Shown here piece by piece: positions 24,423 through 33,159 of a stretch of DNA of 49,156 nucleotides. Location: contig NZ_CP013015.1 in NCBI RefSeq assembly GCF_001577525.1, positions 1,391,935 through 1,441,090 on the forward strand, in the 5' to 3' direction. The notes beneath the pieces are model-generated. The model had not been told where the DNA came from and did not search any database. It saw nothing but the letters and a program-made list of their open reading frames with translations. The DNA comes from Candidatus Desulfofervidus auxilii (GTDB taxonomy: Bacteria > Desulfobacterota > Desulfofervidia > Desulfofervidales > Desulfofervidaceae). Every line of letters starts with the position of its first letter. Position 1 is the first letter of the stretch. The translations under genes and the position numbers were made by a program.

Positions 24423-25835
24423 TTGATGGGCATAAAAACCTATATCAGTTTAGTAGTGAGTTTAGTGGTCTTTTTCTCACCAGTTTACCTTAAGGCATTG
24501 CAGTTTTTTAAAATCACTGCTCAACATAGAGAAAGCATCCAACTGGTTATCTATAATCAAAACTTTGCTTTGGTAAGAGAAATAAGAAGGATTAACCTAC
24601 CTTTTGGTGAATATTATTTACAAGTAGAAAACATTCCAGAAAAAATTGAGCCAGAAAGTGTGGTTTTATACACTCCTGAGAATTTTAAATTATTGTCTCA
24701 GGATTATCGTTATGACCTCATCACTTCCAAAACGCTATTGGATAAATATGTAGGCAAAGATGTAAAAGTTTATTTTGAGAACCCTTACACAGGAAAGAAA
24801 GAATTAACTGATGGCATACTTTTAAGCAATCAAGATAAACCTATTTGCTCTATAAAAGGCGAGGTGTTTATTCCCTGTCCAGGAAAGATTATTTTGCCCC
24901 AGTTACCTTCAGGTTTATTTTCTTTACCTACTTTGGTATGGCATGTAGAAAATAGCTCAGGAGGTGAACAACTAATCCAATTCTCCTATCTGACCCAAGA
25001 TATAAATTGGCAGGCTGATTATGTGTTAGTATTGACTGAAGAAAAAAAAGCAGACTTAACAGGCTGGGCTACTATAATGAATCAGAGTGGAGCGAGTTAT
25101 CCTGCTGCTCAAGTAGCCTTAGTGGCAGGACAAGTGCATAAAACAAAATCTCCTCCTGTGATTTTATACCAAGCAAAGGCACAAAGAGAAGATATCTCTC
25201 ATCAACCACAAGAACAAGCCTTTTTTGAATATCGGCTTTATACCCTTTCTCAAACCCTGAATTTAGAAAATAACCAAAAAAAACAAGTGCGATTTTTAAA
25301 AAAAACAGATGTTTCCATTAACGAACAGTTTATATACCGAGGACAAAACTATTATTATCGCACATATTATGATACACCCATTTCAAAAGACAAAATTTGG
25401 GTCTACTTAGAAACAGTGAATGATGCAAAAAATAATTTGGCTATCCCCTTACCTCCTGGAAAAGTAAGAGTTTACCAAAAAGACTCATTAGGAAATATGG
25501 TGTTTATTGGTGAGGACAAAATTCCTCCTACTCCTATTAATAAAAAGATAAAACTCAATATAGGTATGGCCTTTGATATTGAAGTCTCTCGGCATCAAAC
25601 TGTATATAGACGTCTTTCTGGTTCTCTTTATGAAATTGGCTGGGAGATTTCCTTCAAGAATAATAAAGAAAGATTTGTAAAAATAAATGTTTTTGAAGAT
25701 GTGCCTGGGGATTGGGAAGTAGTGAATGCATCTGCCCCTTACCAAAAAACCAGTGCTCATGAGTTGAAATTTATCATTTTAGTTCCGGCCCAAGGTGAAA
25801 CCAAACTTCATTATCTGGTTAGGGTAAAGGATTAA
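24423..25835 (+). CDS. Exported DUF4139-type protein
   Basis: A 470-residue protein with a hydrophobic N-terminal signal segment (about 6-25). Opening strands (LVIYNQNFALVREIRRINLP) and a central part with WQADYVLVL and LTGWATIMNQSGASYPAAQVALVAG follow. These are typical of DUF4139 proteins, a family that includes MuiA-like proteins. The family is beta-rich and of unknown function; no catalytic motif is visible. Its stop codon is directly followed by the surE ATG, so the two are probably co-transcribed. Confidence 0.75.
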   Translation: MMGIKTYISLVVSLVVFFSPVYLKALQFFKITAQHRESIQLVIYNQNFALVREIRRINLPFGEYYLQVENIPEKIEPESVVLYTPENFKLLSQDYRYDLITSKTLLDKYVGKDVKVYFENPYTGKKELTDGILLSNQDKPICSIKGEVFIPCPGKIILPQLPSGLFSLPTLVWHVENSSGGEQLIQFSYLTQDINWQADYVLVLTEEKKADLTGWATIMNQSGASYPAAQVALVAGQVHKTKSPPVILYQAKAQREDISHQPQEQAFFEYRLYTLSQTLNLENNQKKQVRFLKKTDVSINEQFIYRGQNYYYRTYYDTPISKDKIWVYLETVNDAKNNLAIPLPPGKVRVYQKDSLGNMVFIGEDKIPPTPINKKIKLNIGMAFDIEVSRHQTVYRRLSGSLYEIGWEISFKNNKERFVKINVFEDVPGDWEVVNASAPYQKTSAHELKFIILVPAQGETKLHYLVRVKD

Positions 25836-26600
25836 ATGCGACTGCTTTTTACTAATGATGATGGAATCTTTGCCCCTGGTCTTTATGCTCTTTATAAGGT
25901 ATTTAAAAAAACACACAAAGTTTATGTAGTTGCTCCTGAAAGCGAACAGAGTGCTGTAGGGCACGCCATTACTTTGAGTAATCCATTAAGGGTAAAACAG
26001 GTTTACAGAAATGGCACGTTTTATGGTCATGCGGTAAATGGAACTCCAGCAGATGCAGTTAAGATAGGAGTTAATGAATTACTAGATTCGCCACCAGAAA
26101 TGGTAATCTCTGGTATAAATCTAGGACCAAATGTAGGTATAAATGTGCTTTATTCAGGTACTGTTTCTGCAGCTACAGAGGCAGCTATCTTAAACATCCC
26201 TTCTATCGCTGTTTCTCTAGATACTTATGAAAAAACCGATTTCACATCAGCAGCCATTATTACCAAAAAGCTAGTCAAAAAGTTATTAAAGATGAAATGG
26301 CCCAAAGGGATATCTTTAAATATCAATATCCCTGCCCTTCCTTTAGAAAAAATAAAAGGGATAGCCTTTACCCGTCAGGCTACTATACCTATAAATGATC
26401 GTTTTGAAAAAAGGACAGACCCCAGACATCGCGTGTATTACTGGGAAGCAGGAAATGGTTTCTTATATTCACCAGAACCAGGTACAGATGTTTATGCCTT
26501 AAGGCAGGGTATGGTGTCTATCACTCCCATCCACCACGATTTAACCCATTATGTTACTTTAGAAGCCTTTATCCATAATCCACCTTTTAATTCAGTTTAA
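25836..26600 (+). CDS. surE: 5'/3'-nucleotidase SurE
   Basis: A metal-dependent phosphatase acting on nucleoside monophosphates, 254 residues. The metal-binding Asp pair lies in LFTNDDGIFAPGLYAL at the N-terminus. The Ser is in APESEQSAVGHAIT, the Asn in SGINLGPNVGINVLYSGTVSAA, and the HAVNGTPADAVKIG block is also diagnostic. The C-terminal region PGTDVYALRQGMVSITPI is complete. It starts right after the DUF4139 gene and converges on the next gene with overlapping stop codons. Confidence 0.95.
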   Translation: MRLLFTNDDGIFAPGLYALYKVFKKTHKVYVVAPESEQSAVGHAITLSNPLRVKQVYRNGTFYGHAVNGTPADAVKIGVNELLDSPPEMVISGINLGPNVGINVLYSGTVSAATEAAILNIPSIAVSLDTYEKTDFTSAAIITKKLVKKLLKMKWPKGISLNINIPALPLEKIKGIAFTRQATIPINDRFEKRTDPRHRVYYWEAGNGFLYSPEPGTDVYALRQGMVSITPIHHDLTHYVTLEAFIHNPPFNSV

Positions 26601-27487
26601 TTTACCTCAAAAATAGCCAGAGTATGAGTAAAATGGCTATTTTTAATTAAAGGTGTGGAGAAGGAAAAGACAATGGGTTTAAAAATAAACCCTAAGTTTT
26701 TACAAATTTCTATATCAGGGGAAAGTAAATCCGGATTTTTTTTAAAGCTCCCAAAACTATAAACCATTAATTTTCCACCTGAGGCTAATTTCTCTTTAGC
26801 TAATTTATAAAGATTTTCCAAATATGGTTTAATTTCAGGCTCCTTTTCAGGAGTTAACGTTTGTTTGATATATTCAGGAATGTTTGAAAGATAAATTATA
26901 TCAAAAATCTCTGGGATTTTTTCTAAAGCTAATTCTATGGGTAAATTTATAATAGGGTAAAATTTTAAGTATTGTTTGGCCTGATAAAAACCCTCTTTTT
27001 TTGAAAAATGGGGAATAAGAGGGGCAAAAATTGCTTCTTGCCAACTAGGATTGGGAAATGGTGTAGAACCTATCTGGGTTTCAAGCCAGTCTTTAGCTTC
27101 ATCAGAAAGAAGATGACGCAATTTAAGATATAATTTCTTTTTTTCTATAGGGTTTGCTAAAGGAAAGATGTTGTTTCTATAATTGGGGGCAAATAGGAGT
27201 AAAAACTCTGTAAAAGATAGAATTTTAAGGCTAGCTCTTTTGAGTTCATTGACAAAACAAGCCTTCTTTGCAATATCCACGGCTACAATATTTTTAACTC
27301 CCAATGGCCAAAGGGTAATGATATTATCCCCAGAATTAGCAATAATGAGGACAGATTTCCCCTTCCAATCTAAGCCTGACCAAACCAAAAAGGGGAAATC
27401 CGTGGCCAGGATATAAGGGGAAGCATCTATATCAAAACCACTTTTGCTTTGAAACGAATTTCGTGAAACTCTTGTTTTATCTTCCAT
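26597..27487 (-). CDS. DUF3419/BtaA-like putative SAM-dependent protein
   Basis: The 296-residue product has a Rossmann-type SAM-binding start, VLIIANSGDNIITLWPLGV followed by NIVAVDIAKKACFVNEL. It resembles the DUF3419 family, in which BtaA transfers an aminocarboxypropyl group from SAM to diacylglycerol. It is shorter than BtaA (about 400 residues), and no BtaB-type methyltransferase is adjacent. A second nucleotide-fold-like segment, FDIIYLSNIPEYI, is also like this family. The assignment is by pattern; a plain methyltransferase is the alternative. Confidence 0.6.
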   Translation of the reverse strand: MEDKTRVSRNSFQSKSGFDIDASPYILATDFPFLVWSGLDWKGKSVLIIANSGDNIITLWPLGVKNIVAVDIAKKACFVNELKRASLKILSFTEFLLLFAPNYRNNIFPLANPIEKKKLYLKLRHLLSDEAKDWLETQIGSTPFPNPSWQEAIFAPLIPHFSKKEGFYQAKQYLKFYPIINLPIELALEKIPEIFDIIYLSNIPEYIKQTLTPEKEPEIKPYLENLYKLAKEKLASGGKLMVYSFGSFKKNPDLLSPDIEICKNLGFIFKPIVFSFSTPLIKNSHFTHTLAIFEVN

Positions 27488-27512
27488 TTCTGGTAAAAAT
27501 TCCTTTTAAGAT

Positions 27513-29324
27513 ATGCATTATTTAACCACCTTAAAAGAATTATTTCAACAGAGTGTTGAAAAATATCCTCAAGCTACTTTTTTAGAAATATGGGATGGAG
27601 AAAAATACTTAAGTTTTACTTACCAGGAAATTTTTGTTTTAATCAAAAAGCTGGTAGCAGGTTTGGCTAACCAAGGTCTAAAATCAGGAGAAAAAATTGC
27701 TTTATTAGGTGAGAATTCTCCTGGTTGGGTAGTATGTTATTTGGCTATTGTTTGTGGAGGATGGATAGTAGTTCCTTTAGATAAAGAATTAAAACCAAAA
27801 GAGATAGCTAAACTCATAAAGTTCTCTGATGTAAAAATTATTTTTGTTTCTCAAGCACTATATTTAAAATTAGAGAGAATAAAACGAAATAATTACCAAA
27901 TTTATATTTTTAACCCCTTTTTAAAAGGAGATGACGACCTCTCCCAATTAATGGTTGAAGAACCCCCAAACCTTTATATTGAACGAGTGGTAAAAAAGGA
28001 CGATTTGGCCTCTATTGTTTTTACTTCTGGCACCACAGGAGCAGCCAAGGGAGTGATGCTAACTCATTATAATTTTGTTAGTGATATTTTGGCCTCTATG
28101 GAGCGGATTCGTCTTTTACATAAAGACAGGTTATTACTAATACTTCCTTTACATCACACCTTTTCCCTTACTGCTGGGTTATTCTGCCCTATGTGTAAAG
28201 GGGCAAGTATAGTAATAGAAAATAACAAGAACAGGGTGTTAAAGGTCTTTCAAGAAAAACATCCATCAATCTTTATTGCTGTCCCCAGGGTCTTTGAACT
28301 TTTATATAACCGTATTGAAGCCGAAGTTAAAAAACAGGGTAACTGGGAACAATGGACAAAGGGGATTTCTTTAGTGAGAAAAATAAAGAAATATACTGGT
28401 ATTAATATAGGAAAACTGGTTTTTTCTAAACTACATAAACAACTTGGAGGTAGAATAAGGTTGTTTGTTAGTGGAGGTGCTGCTTTACCACCGGCAATTG
28501 CTTATAAATATTTCAATCTTGGTTTGCCTCTCTTACAGGGATGGGGTATGACAGAGCTTTCACCTGTAGGGACTATACTTTCCTATCATAAACTACGTTT
28601 TTATTTCACTCATTATTATGAAAAGAGAGTAGCCTCCATTGGCCCTCCTTTAGATGGCCTTACCATTGAACTAATTGATGTGCCAGAGAGAGGACTTTAT
28701 GCCAATTTAGGAGAAAAAGAAGGGGAGTTAGTAGTAACAGGTCCTATGCTTACTCCGGGGTATTATAAGGATGAAGATGCTAATAAAACGGTATTTTTTT
28801 CTTTAAATGGCCAAAGGTGGTTTAAAACCGGTGATGTGGGTAAGAAAGATAGTGAAGGAAACTTTTATATTACCGGTCGCAGTAAATATGTAATTGTCAC
28901 TTCAGAAGGAAAGAATGTCCATCCAGAAGAAGTAGAAGAGGCTCTTGAACAAAGTCCTTTTATCCAGGAATCACTAGTGCTAGGACATAAAGAACATAAA
29001 AAAGAACTAGTTGTGGCTTTGATTGTGCCTCATGCCCAGTATTTAAAACAATATCTAGAACAAAAAAATCTGTCTTTTACTTGGGAAAATATCTATGAGA
29101 TTATTTATAAAGAAATTAAACAAAATGTCCAACAAATTGCCAGTTATAAATGGCCTTGTGATTTTGCTATCACTGAATATGATGAAAACACAGGGGAGTT
29201 TAAGGCGTTTGAAAAAACTACCACCTTGAAGATTAAACGCGACCTGTATAAATTTTCTTCTTTCTATAGCTATCGGAGTTTGAAAAAAGGTGGATGGAGA
29301 AAGATTTTCTTTAAAAAATTGTAA
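27513..29324 (+). CDS. Long-chain acyl-CoA synthetase (AMP-forming)
   Basis: The 603-residue enzyme of the ANL superfamily activates a carboxylic acid with ATP and CoA. Motifs in order: IVFTSGTTGAAKGVMLTHYN (AMP-binding loop), LPLHHTFSLTAG, FVSGGAALPP, GWGMTELSPVGT, TGDVGKKDSEGNFYITGR and SEGKNVHPEEVEE, with the catalytic lysine near the end in TTLKIKRDLYK. The layout matches long-chain acyl-CoA ligases (FadD/AMP-dependent synthetase-ligase) of Desulfobacterota. The substrate chain length is not shown by sequence. Confidence 0.9.
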   Translation: MHYLTTLKELFQQSVEKYPQATFLEIWDGEKYLSFTYQEIFVLIKKLVAGLANQGLKSGEKIALLGENSPGWVVCYLAIVCGGWIVVPLDKELKPKEIAKLIKFSDVKIIFVSQALYLKLERIKRNNYQIYIFNPFLKGDDDLSQLMVEEPPNLYIERVVKKDDLASIVFTSGTTGAAKGVMLTHYNFVSDILASMERIRLLHKDRLLLILPLHHTFSLTAGLFCPMCKGASIVIENNKNRVLKVFQEKHPSIFIAVPRVFELLYNRIEAEVKKQGNWEQWTKGISLVRKIKKYTGINIGKLVFSKLHKQLGGRIRLFVSGGAALPPAIAYKYFNLGLPLLQGWGMTELSPVGTILSYHKLRFYFTHYYEKRVASIGPPLDGLTIELIDVPERGLYANLGEKEGELVVTGPMLTPGYYKDEDANKTVFFSLNGQRWFKTGDVGKKDSEGNFYITGRSKYVIVTSEGKNVHPEEVEEALEQSPFIQESLVLGHKEHKKELVVALIVPHAQYLKQYLEQKNLSFTWENIYEIIYKEIKQNVQQIASYKWPCDFAITEYDENTGEFKAFEKTTTLKIKRDLYKFSSFYSYRSLKKGGWRKIFFKKL

Positions 29325-29360
29325 TTTACCTCATTTCTACTTCGTAAGTGGAATTTAGGA

Positions 29361-30095
29361 ATGAGAATAGAAATAAATCTTAGTGCAGAAACCCCTTTAA
29401 TACTCCCAAAATCTCACAATCATCTCTTACAAGGATTCATTTATTCTCTACTTGACCCTTTATTAAGAAAGAGACTTCATAAAGAGGGCTATCCCTATGA
29501 AAAAAGGAGATTCAAGCTATTTACCTTTTCAAGACTTTTAGGGAAAGTAAAAATGTTTAAGGAATACTTTCAATTCAATCCTCCTCTTAAATTGATTATC
29601 TCTTCCCCGAAGGATGAAATTCTACAAAGTTTGGCTGAAGGCCTCTTGAAGTCGCCTGAAGTTATCTTAAGTAAAAACACAGTCTACATTGATTCTATAA
29701 ATGTGGCCGCAAGGTCTTCTTTTAACCATAAAGTAACAATAAAAATGCTTTCTCCTATAACCATTCGCAGCACTCTTTATGGGGCAGATGGTTCTAAAAA
29801 GAGTTATTACTACTCGCCCTTTGAAAAGGAATTTTGCAGGCTTATAAAGGAAAATTTGAGAAAAAAATACAAAATAGTATTTAATAAAAATCTAGGTCAT
29901 GATTTTGAATTTAGTATTAAGCCCCAAAAAGTCCCACCTTCTTGTGAGAAAATAATCATTTATAAGGGCACAGTCATAAAGGCATGGATGGGGATTTATG
30001 AAATTAAAGGGAATCCAGAAGTTATTGCCCTTTCATACGACACGGGCTTAGGAGCAAAAAACAGTCAGGGATTTGGATGTTGGGAAAAACTGTGA
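29361..30095 (+). CDS. cas6: CRISPR-associated endoribonuclease Cas6, solitary
   Basis: The 244-residue protein has the Cas6 plan. It begins with a strand and helix with a His near the N-terminus (SHNHLLQGFIYSLL, His21), then two ferredoxin-like halves. It ends with the family's glycine-rich closing motif GLGAKNSQGFGCWEKL. Cas6 cuts repeat RNA to make crRNA. No other cas gene and no CRISPR array lie in the window, so it either serves loci elsewhere or is a leftover. A small palindrome (30108-30125) follows the stop codon. The ATG has only a weak ribosome site. Confidence 0.85.
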   Translation: MRIEINLSAETPLILPKSHNHLLQGFIYSLLDPLLRKRLHKEGYPYEKRRFKLFTFSRLLGKVKMFKEYFQFNPPLKLIISSPKDEILQSLAEGLLKSPEVILSKNTVYIDSINVAARSSFNHKVTIKMLSPITIRSTLYGADGSKKSYYYSPFEKEFCRLIKENLRKKYKIVFNKNLGHDFEFSIKPQKVPPSCEKIIIYKGTVIKAWMGIYEIKGNPEVIALSYDTGLGAKNSQGFGCWEKL

Positions 30096-30401
30096 GTTAT
30101 TAATTGTTTTACTTTAAAAAGTAAATCAAAAATGATTAAAGAGGAAGGCGAAAAAAGAAATTTTTTTAAAGCGACTATTTTTCTCTCAAGCCTGTCTGCC
30201 CCTGTCCGACGGCAGGCGGGCCTACCCGCAGGCAGGCGGGGACAGGCAGGGAGAGCCGCTGCGGAATGCAGGCGGGCCTGCCCGACGGCCGTATCTGCCG
30301 ACAGGCAGGCAGGCAGGTGGGTTTTCTTTTAAAGTTATTATGGATTTTTGGCATATAAAGTGTTTTGAATAATCCAAATTGCCTTATTTTTGTGCCTTAA
30401 T
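30096..30401. repeat. Gap holding the largest intergenic GC-rich palindrome cluster (30190-30320)
   Basis: About 130 bp made of overlapping GCAGGCGGG, CCCGCAGGCAGG and CCTGCCCGACGGC words between two AT-rich flanks. The 66-codon open frame across it (30132-30332) has a composition dictated by the repeat (Ala, Gly, Arg, Gln) and is not a gene. An AT palindrome TTTACTTT-AA-AAAGTAAA lies at 30108-30125. Confidence 0.7.
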
Positions 30402-31601
30402 TTAATTTTCTTTAAGCATTTTAGTCAATTCCGTCTTTATTTGTTCCTCATCCATACGACTTGTAAGAAGCCAAAGCCTTTCTAATGGGTCAAGGACATG
30501 AATTCCCTCTTTGTCATGCTCAATTTTATCCTCTTTTTTAAGTGTTCCCAATGCCTTTTGAACCCTTGCTGCTGTCATCCCTATTTTTTTAAGAAAATCT
30601 TCTTTATAAGGCTTTTCTACCACTCCTTCCTCTGCTATTTTCCGAAATACTATCATTACATAAGGAAAAATATTTTTATTAACAGCCTCATAAAATGTAG
30701 CTTCTTCTTTTATAATTTCTGTTATTATTTCTAACCAAATTTCTTCCTCTTCTTTTTTATTTTTAGGAAGATTTTCTAAATAGCAAAACCACAATCTATT
30801 AGCTACTTTAGCAACTGCATAGGGATGACCTTGAAATAATTTCCAAGTGGTATGCAAAATCTCTTCTGAAGACACAATTGAAAGGGACTTTTTAAATTCA
30901 TTTTGGACAAATTCAATATAAGATTCACGAGGAAGTTCCTTTATTTCTCTAACAGTCGCACTTTTAAAAAACGGCTCACTTTCCTTTTGAAACATAAATT
31001 TTAATATGCTTCTTCGTGAGCCTAAGTAAAACGGAACAAAATCATAATCCCTTTTTTCAAATACTGCTCTCATTACTGCTTCAATTTCTCCTTTAGGTGC
31101 AATCTTTCGCACTTGTTGTAATTCATCAAAAACCAAAAGGACAGGTTTTGATAACAACTTAGGCAATTTTAAACAAGTATTTAGTATTTCGCGCAAAATG
31201 GCTTCTTTTTTAGAAACACTACTATTAAGACCAACTCCAAAAGAAGGCAAACTAGTTAAAGGGTCAACACCAATAGTAATACTGGGCTTAATATGTTTGA
31301 TAGCACTAAAAATCTTATTTTTAATAGATTGAAACTTTCTTATCTCCTGTCCAATAAAAAAGCAAAAATCTTCTATAGAATGCACATTCATAAGGTCTAT
31401 TTTTAAAGTAACCCATCCCTCCTCATTTAGCTTACCCATCACCTGATTAAGAAGCGATGTTTTACCATAACGCCTTAAACTAACGAGACACACACTTTCA
31501 GAAGACTTTGCCCTATCTATTAACCATTTAATTTCAGACGCTCGGTCACAAAAGGGCTCTCCATATTTAATTTCTCTTCCCACTACAAATGGATTTCTCA
31601 T
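30402..31601 (-). CDS. STAND/archaeal-type AAA ATPase with C-terminal winged helix
   Basis: A 399-residue ATPase of the ATPase_2 (Pfam PF01637-like) kind, common in archaea and thermophilic bacteria. The N-terminus FVVGREIKYGEPFCDR leads into Walker A as SLRRYGKTSLL, Walker B as PVLLVFDELQQV, and a sensor region FYLGSRRSIL. The C-terminal 80 residues look like a winged helix (MTAARVQKALGTLKKEDKIE). The function of these solitary ATPases is mostly unknown; some are mobile or stress-related. AAGGA supports the ATG. A 29-bp palindrome immediately upstream (31612-31640) could be an operator. Confidence 0.83.
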   Translation of the reverse strand: MRNPFVVGREIKYGEPFCDRASEIKWLIDRAKSSESVCLVSLRRYGKTSLLNQVMGKLNEEGWVTLKIDLMNVHSIEDFCFFIGQEIRKFQSIKNKIFSAIKHIKPSITIGVDPLTSLPSFGVGLNSSVSKKEAILREILNTCLKLPKLLSKPVLLVFDELQQVRKIAPKGEIEAVMRAVFEKRDYDFVPFYLGSRRSILKFMFQKESEPFFKSATVREIKELPRESYIEFVQNEFKKSLSIVSSEEILHTTWKLFQGHPYAVAKVANRLWFCYLENLPKNKKEEEEIWLEIITEIIKEEATFYEAVNKNIFPYVMIVFRKIAEEGVVEKPYKEDFLKKIGMTAARVQKALGTLKKEDKIEHDKEGIHVLDPLERLWLLTSRMDEEQIKTELTKMLKEN

Positions 31602-31611
31602 ATTTTATTCC

Positions 31612-31640
31612 TTTAGATTATCTATTATAGATAATCTAAA
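31612..31640. promoter_or_regulatory. 29-bp perfect palindrome upstream of the ATPase gene
   Basis: TTTAGATTATCTA (31612-31624), TTA, TAGATAATCTAAA (31628-31640) form perfect 13-bp arms. It ends 10 bp before the ATPase start codon on the minus strand and overlaps the likely transcription start region. Such sites are typical of dimeric repressor operators, although an RNA hairpin in the 5' leader is also possible. Confidence 0.5.
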
Positions 31641-31830
31641 AATGATAATTAATCAATAGTTAAAAATCTGTTTATCCCATCTTTTAGAGAACTCCCAATG
31701 TTAATCTGCATAGCTTAACGAAGATTTATAACATTTCACAAAAAGTTTTTGATTTTTAACTAATTTTACGCTATTTATTATTTAAACTTAAGGAATATTT
31801 TAGGTAACCATAACATAACAGGAAGGAAAA

Positions 31831-33159
31831 ATGAATAAAATTAGTGAAATTATCAGAGAGTTAAGTGATTTTGCCTGGGGCCCTTATATGATTATTTTCC
31901 TTGTGGGTATTGGCCTCTATTTAACATTTATAACAGGATTTATTCAACTTAAAGGTTTTGCTTATGCCTTTCGCATCTTATTTAAAAAAAATAAAGATAA
32001 TTTTGCAGGTGAGATTACACCCTTTCAAGCACTTTGCACCGCTTTATCTGGTGCTATAGGCATTGGCAATATTGTAGGTGTTGCCACAGCCATTGCAGCA
32101 GGTGGGCCTGGTGCCATTTTTTGGATGTGGGTTACTGCTATTGTAGGTATGGCAACCAGTTATAGCGAATGTCTGTTAGCAGTAAAATACCGTGTCACTC
32201 ATTCAGGCGAAGTAAGTGGGGGTCCTATGTATTATTTGGAAAGAGGGTTAGGACTTAGGTGGTTGGGAATTTGTTTTGCCATTTTTGCTTTATGTGCTTC
32301 CTTTGGTATAGGCAATATGGTGCAAGCCAATTCTGTTGCAAATGCACTTTATGATACCTTTCAAGTACCAAAGTGGCTCACAGGGGCTATACTCACCGTC
32401 TTAATTGGTTTAGTTATTATAGGCGGTATTAAACGCATTGCCAAAGTAGCTAGTTGCTTAGTGCCTTTTATGGTAGTGATTTATATGGGTGGATCATTAA
32501 TTATATTGATTAAGAAATTTACTCTATTACCAGAAGCCTTCCATTCTATCTTTTATCATGCTCTTAATCCTACAGCCGCTGTGGGAGGATTTACAGGTGC
32601 TATGGTAAAGGAAACAATTCGGTTCGGGATAGCAAGGGGCCTCTTTTCTAACGAGGCAGGTTTAGGTAGTACCCCTATTGCCCATGCAGCTGCTAAGATT
32701 GATCAACCTATTAAAGAAGGTTTAGTAGCCATGTTAGGTCCTTTTATTGATACTATTGTTGTGTGTACCATGACCGCCCTCGTTATTATTGTTTCTGGGG
32801 TATGGAAAAGCGGTGAGACTGGAGTTGTTCTTTCCTCTATGGCTTATGAAAAAGGCATTTATGGAGGTAGATATATAGTTGTTGCTGGTGTAGTACTTTT
32901 TGCCTTTTCTACTATCATTTCATGGTCATATTATGGAAATAGATGTATTAAATATTTATTAGGTGAAAAAACCGTTTATACTTACAAATGGTTATATGTA
33001 TTTTTAATTTTTGTTGGTGCTATTGTTCACTTAGAAATTGTTTGGAATTTTTCTGATGTGACAAATGGTCTTATGGCCATTCCTAATCTTATTGCCTTAC
33101 TAGGACTTTCAAAAGTAGTAGCAAAAGAAACAAACAACTATTTTTCTTCAAAAAATTAG
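31831..33159 (+). CDS. Alanine or glycine:sodium symporter (AGCS family)
   Basis: A 442-residue inner membrane transporter with about ten hydrophobic helices. The family signature TALSGAIGIGNIVGVATAIAAGGPGAIFWMWV is in two pieces: TALSGAIGIGNIVG near 66-79 and AIAAGGPGAIFWMWV just after. GGPMYYLERGLG, ARGLFSNEAGLGSTPIAHAAA and SWSYYGNRC are further AGCS blocks. It couples amino acid uptake to sodium entry. The ribosome site AGGAAGGA precedes the ATG. It stands alone on the plus strand between the ATPase gene and a repeat mosaic. Confidence 0.93.
   Translation: MNKISEIIRELSDFAWGPYMIIFLVGIGLYLTFITGFIQLKGFAYAFRILFKKNKDNFAGEITPFQALCTALSGAIGIGNIVGVATAIAAGGPGAIFWMWVTAIVGMATSYSECLLAVKYRVTHSGEVSGGPMYYLERGLGLRWLGICFAIFALCASFGIGNMVQANSVANALYDTFQVPKWLTGAILTVLIGLVIIGGIKRIAKVASCLVPFMVVIYMGGSLIILIKKFTLLPEAFHSIFYHALNPTAAVGGFTGAMVKETIRFGIARGLFSNEAGLGSTPIAHAAAKIDQPIKEGLVAMLGPFIDTIVVCTMTALVIIVSGVWKSGETGVVLSSMAYEKGIYGGRYIVVAGVVLFAFSTIISWSYYGNRCIKYLLGEKTVYTYKWLYVFLIFVGAIVHLEIVWNFSDVTNGLMAIPNLIALLGLSKVVAKETNNYFSSKN

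Noticed and set aside
30132-30332. 66-codon open frame after cas6
   Set aside because: Its sequence is the translation of the GC palindrome cluster (Gly, Arg, Ala, Gln words) with no ribosome site.
31641-31830. Riboswitch before the amino acid symporter gene
   Set aside because: No conserved glycine-aptamer or other known riboswitch core could be recognised; only AT-rich sequence and a ribosome site.
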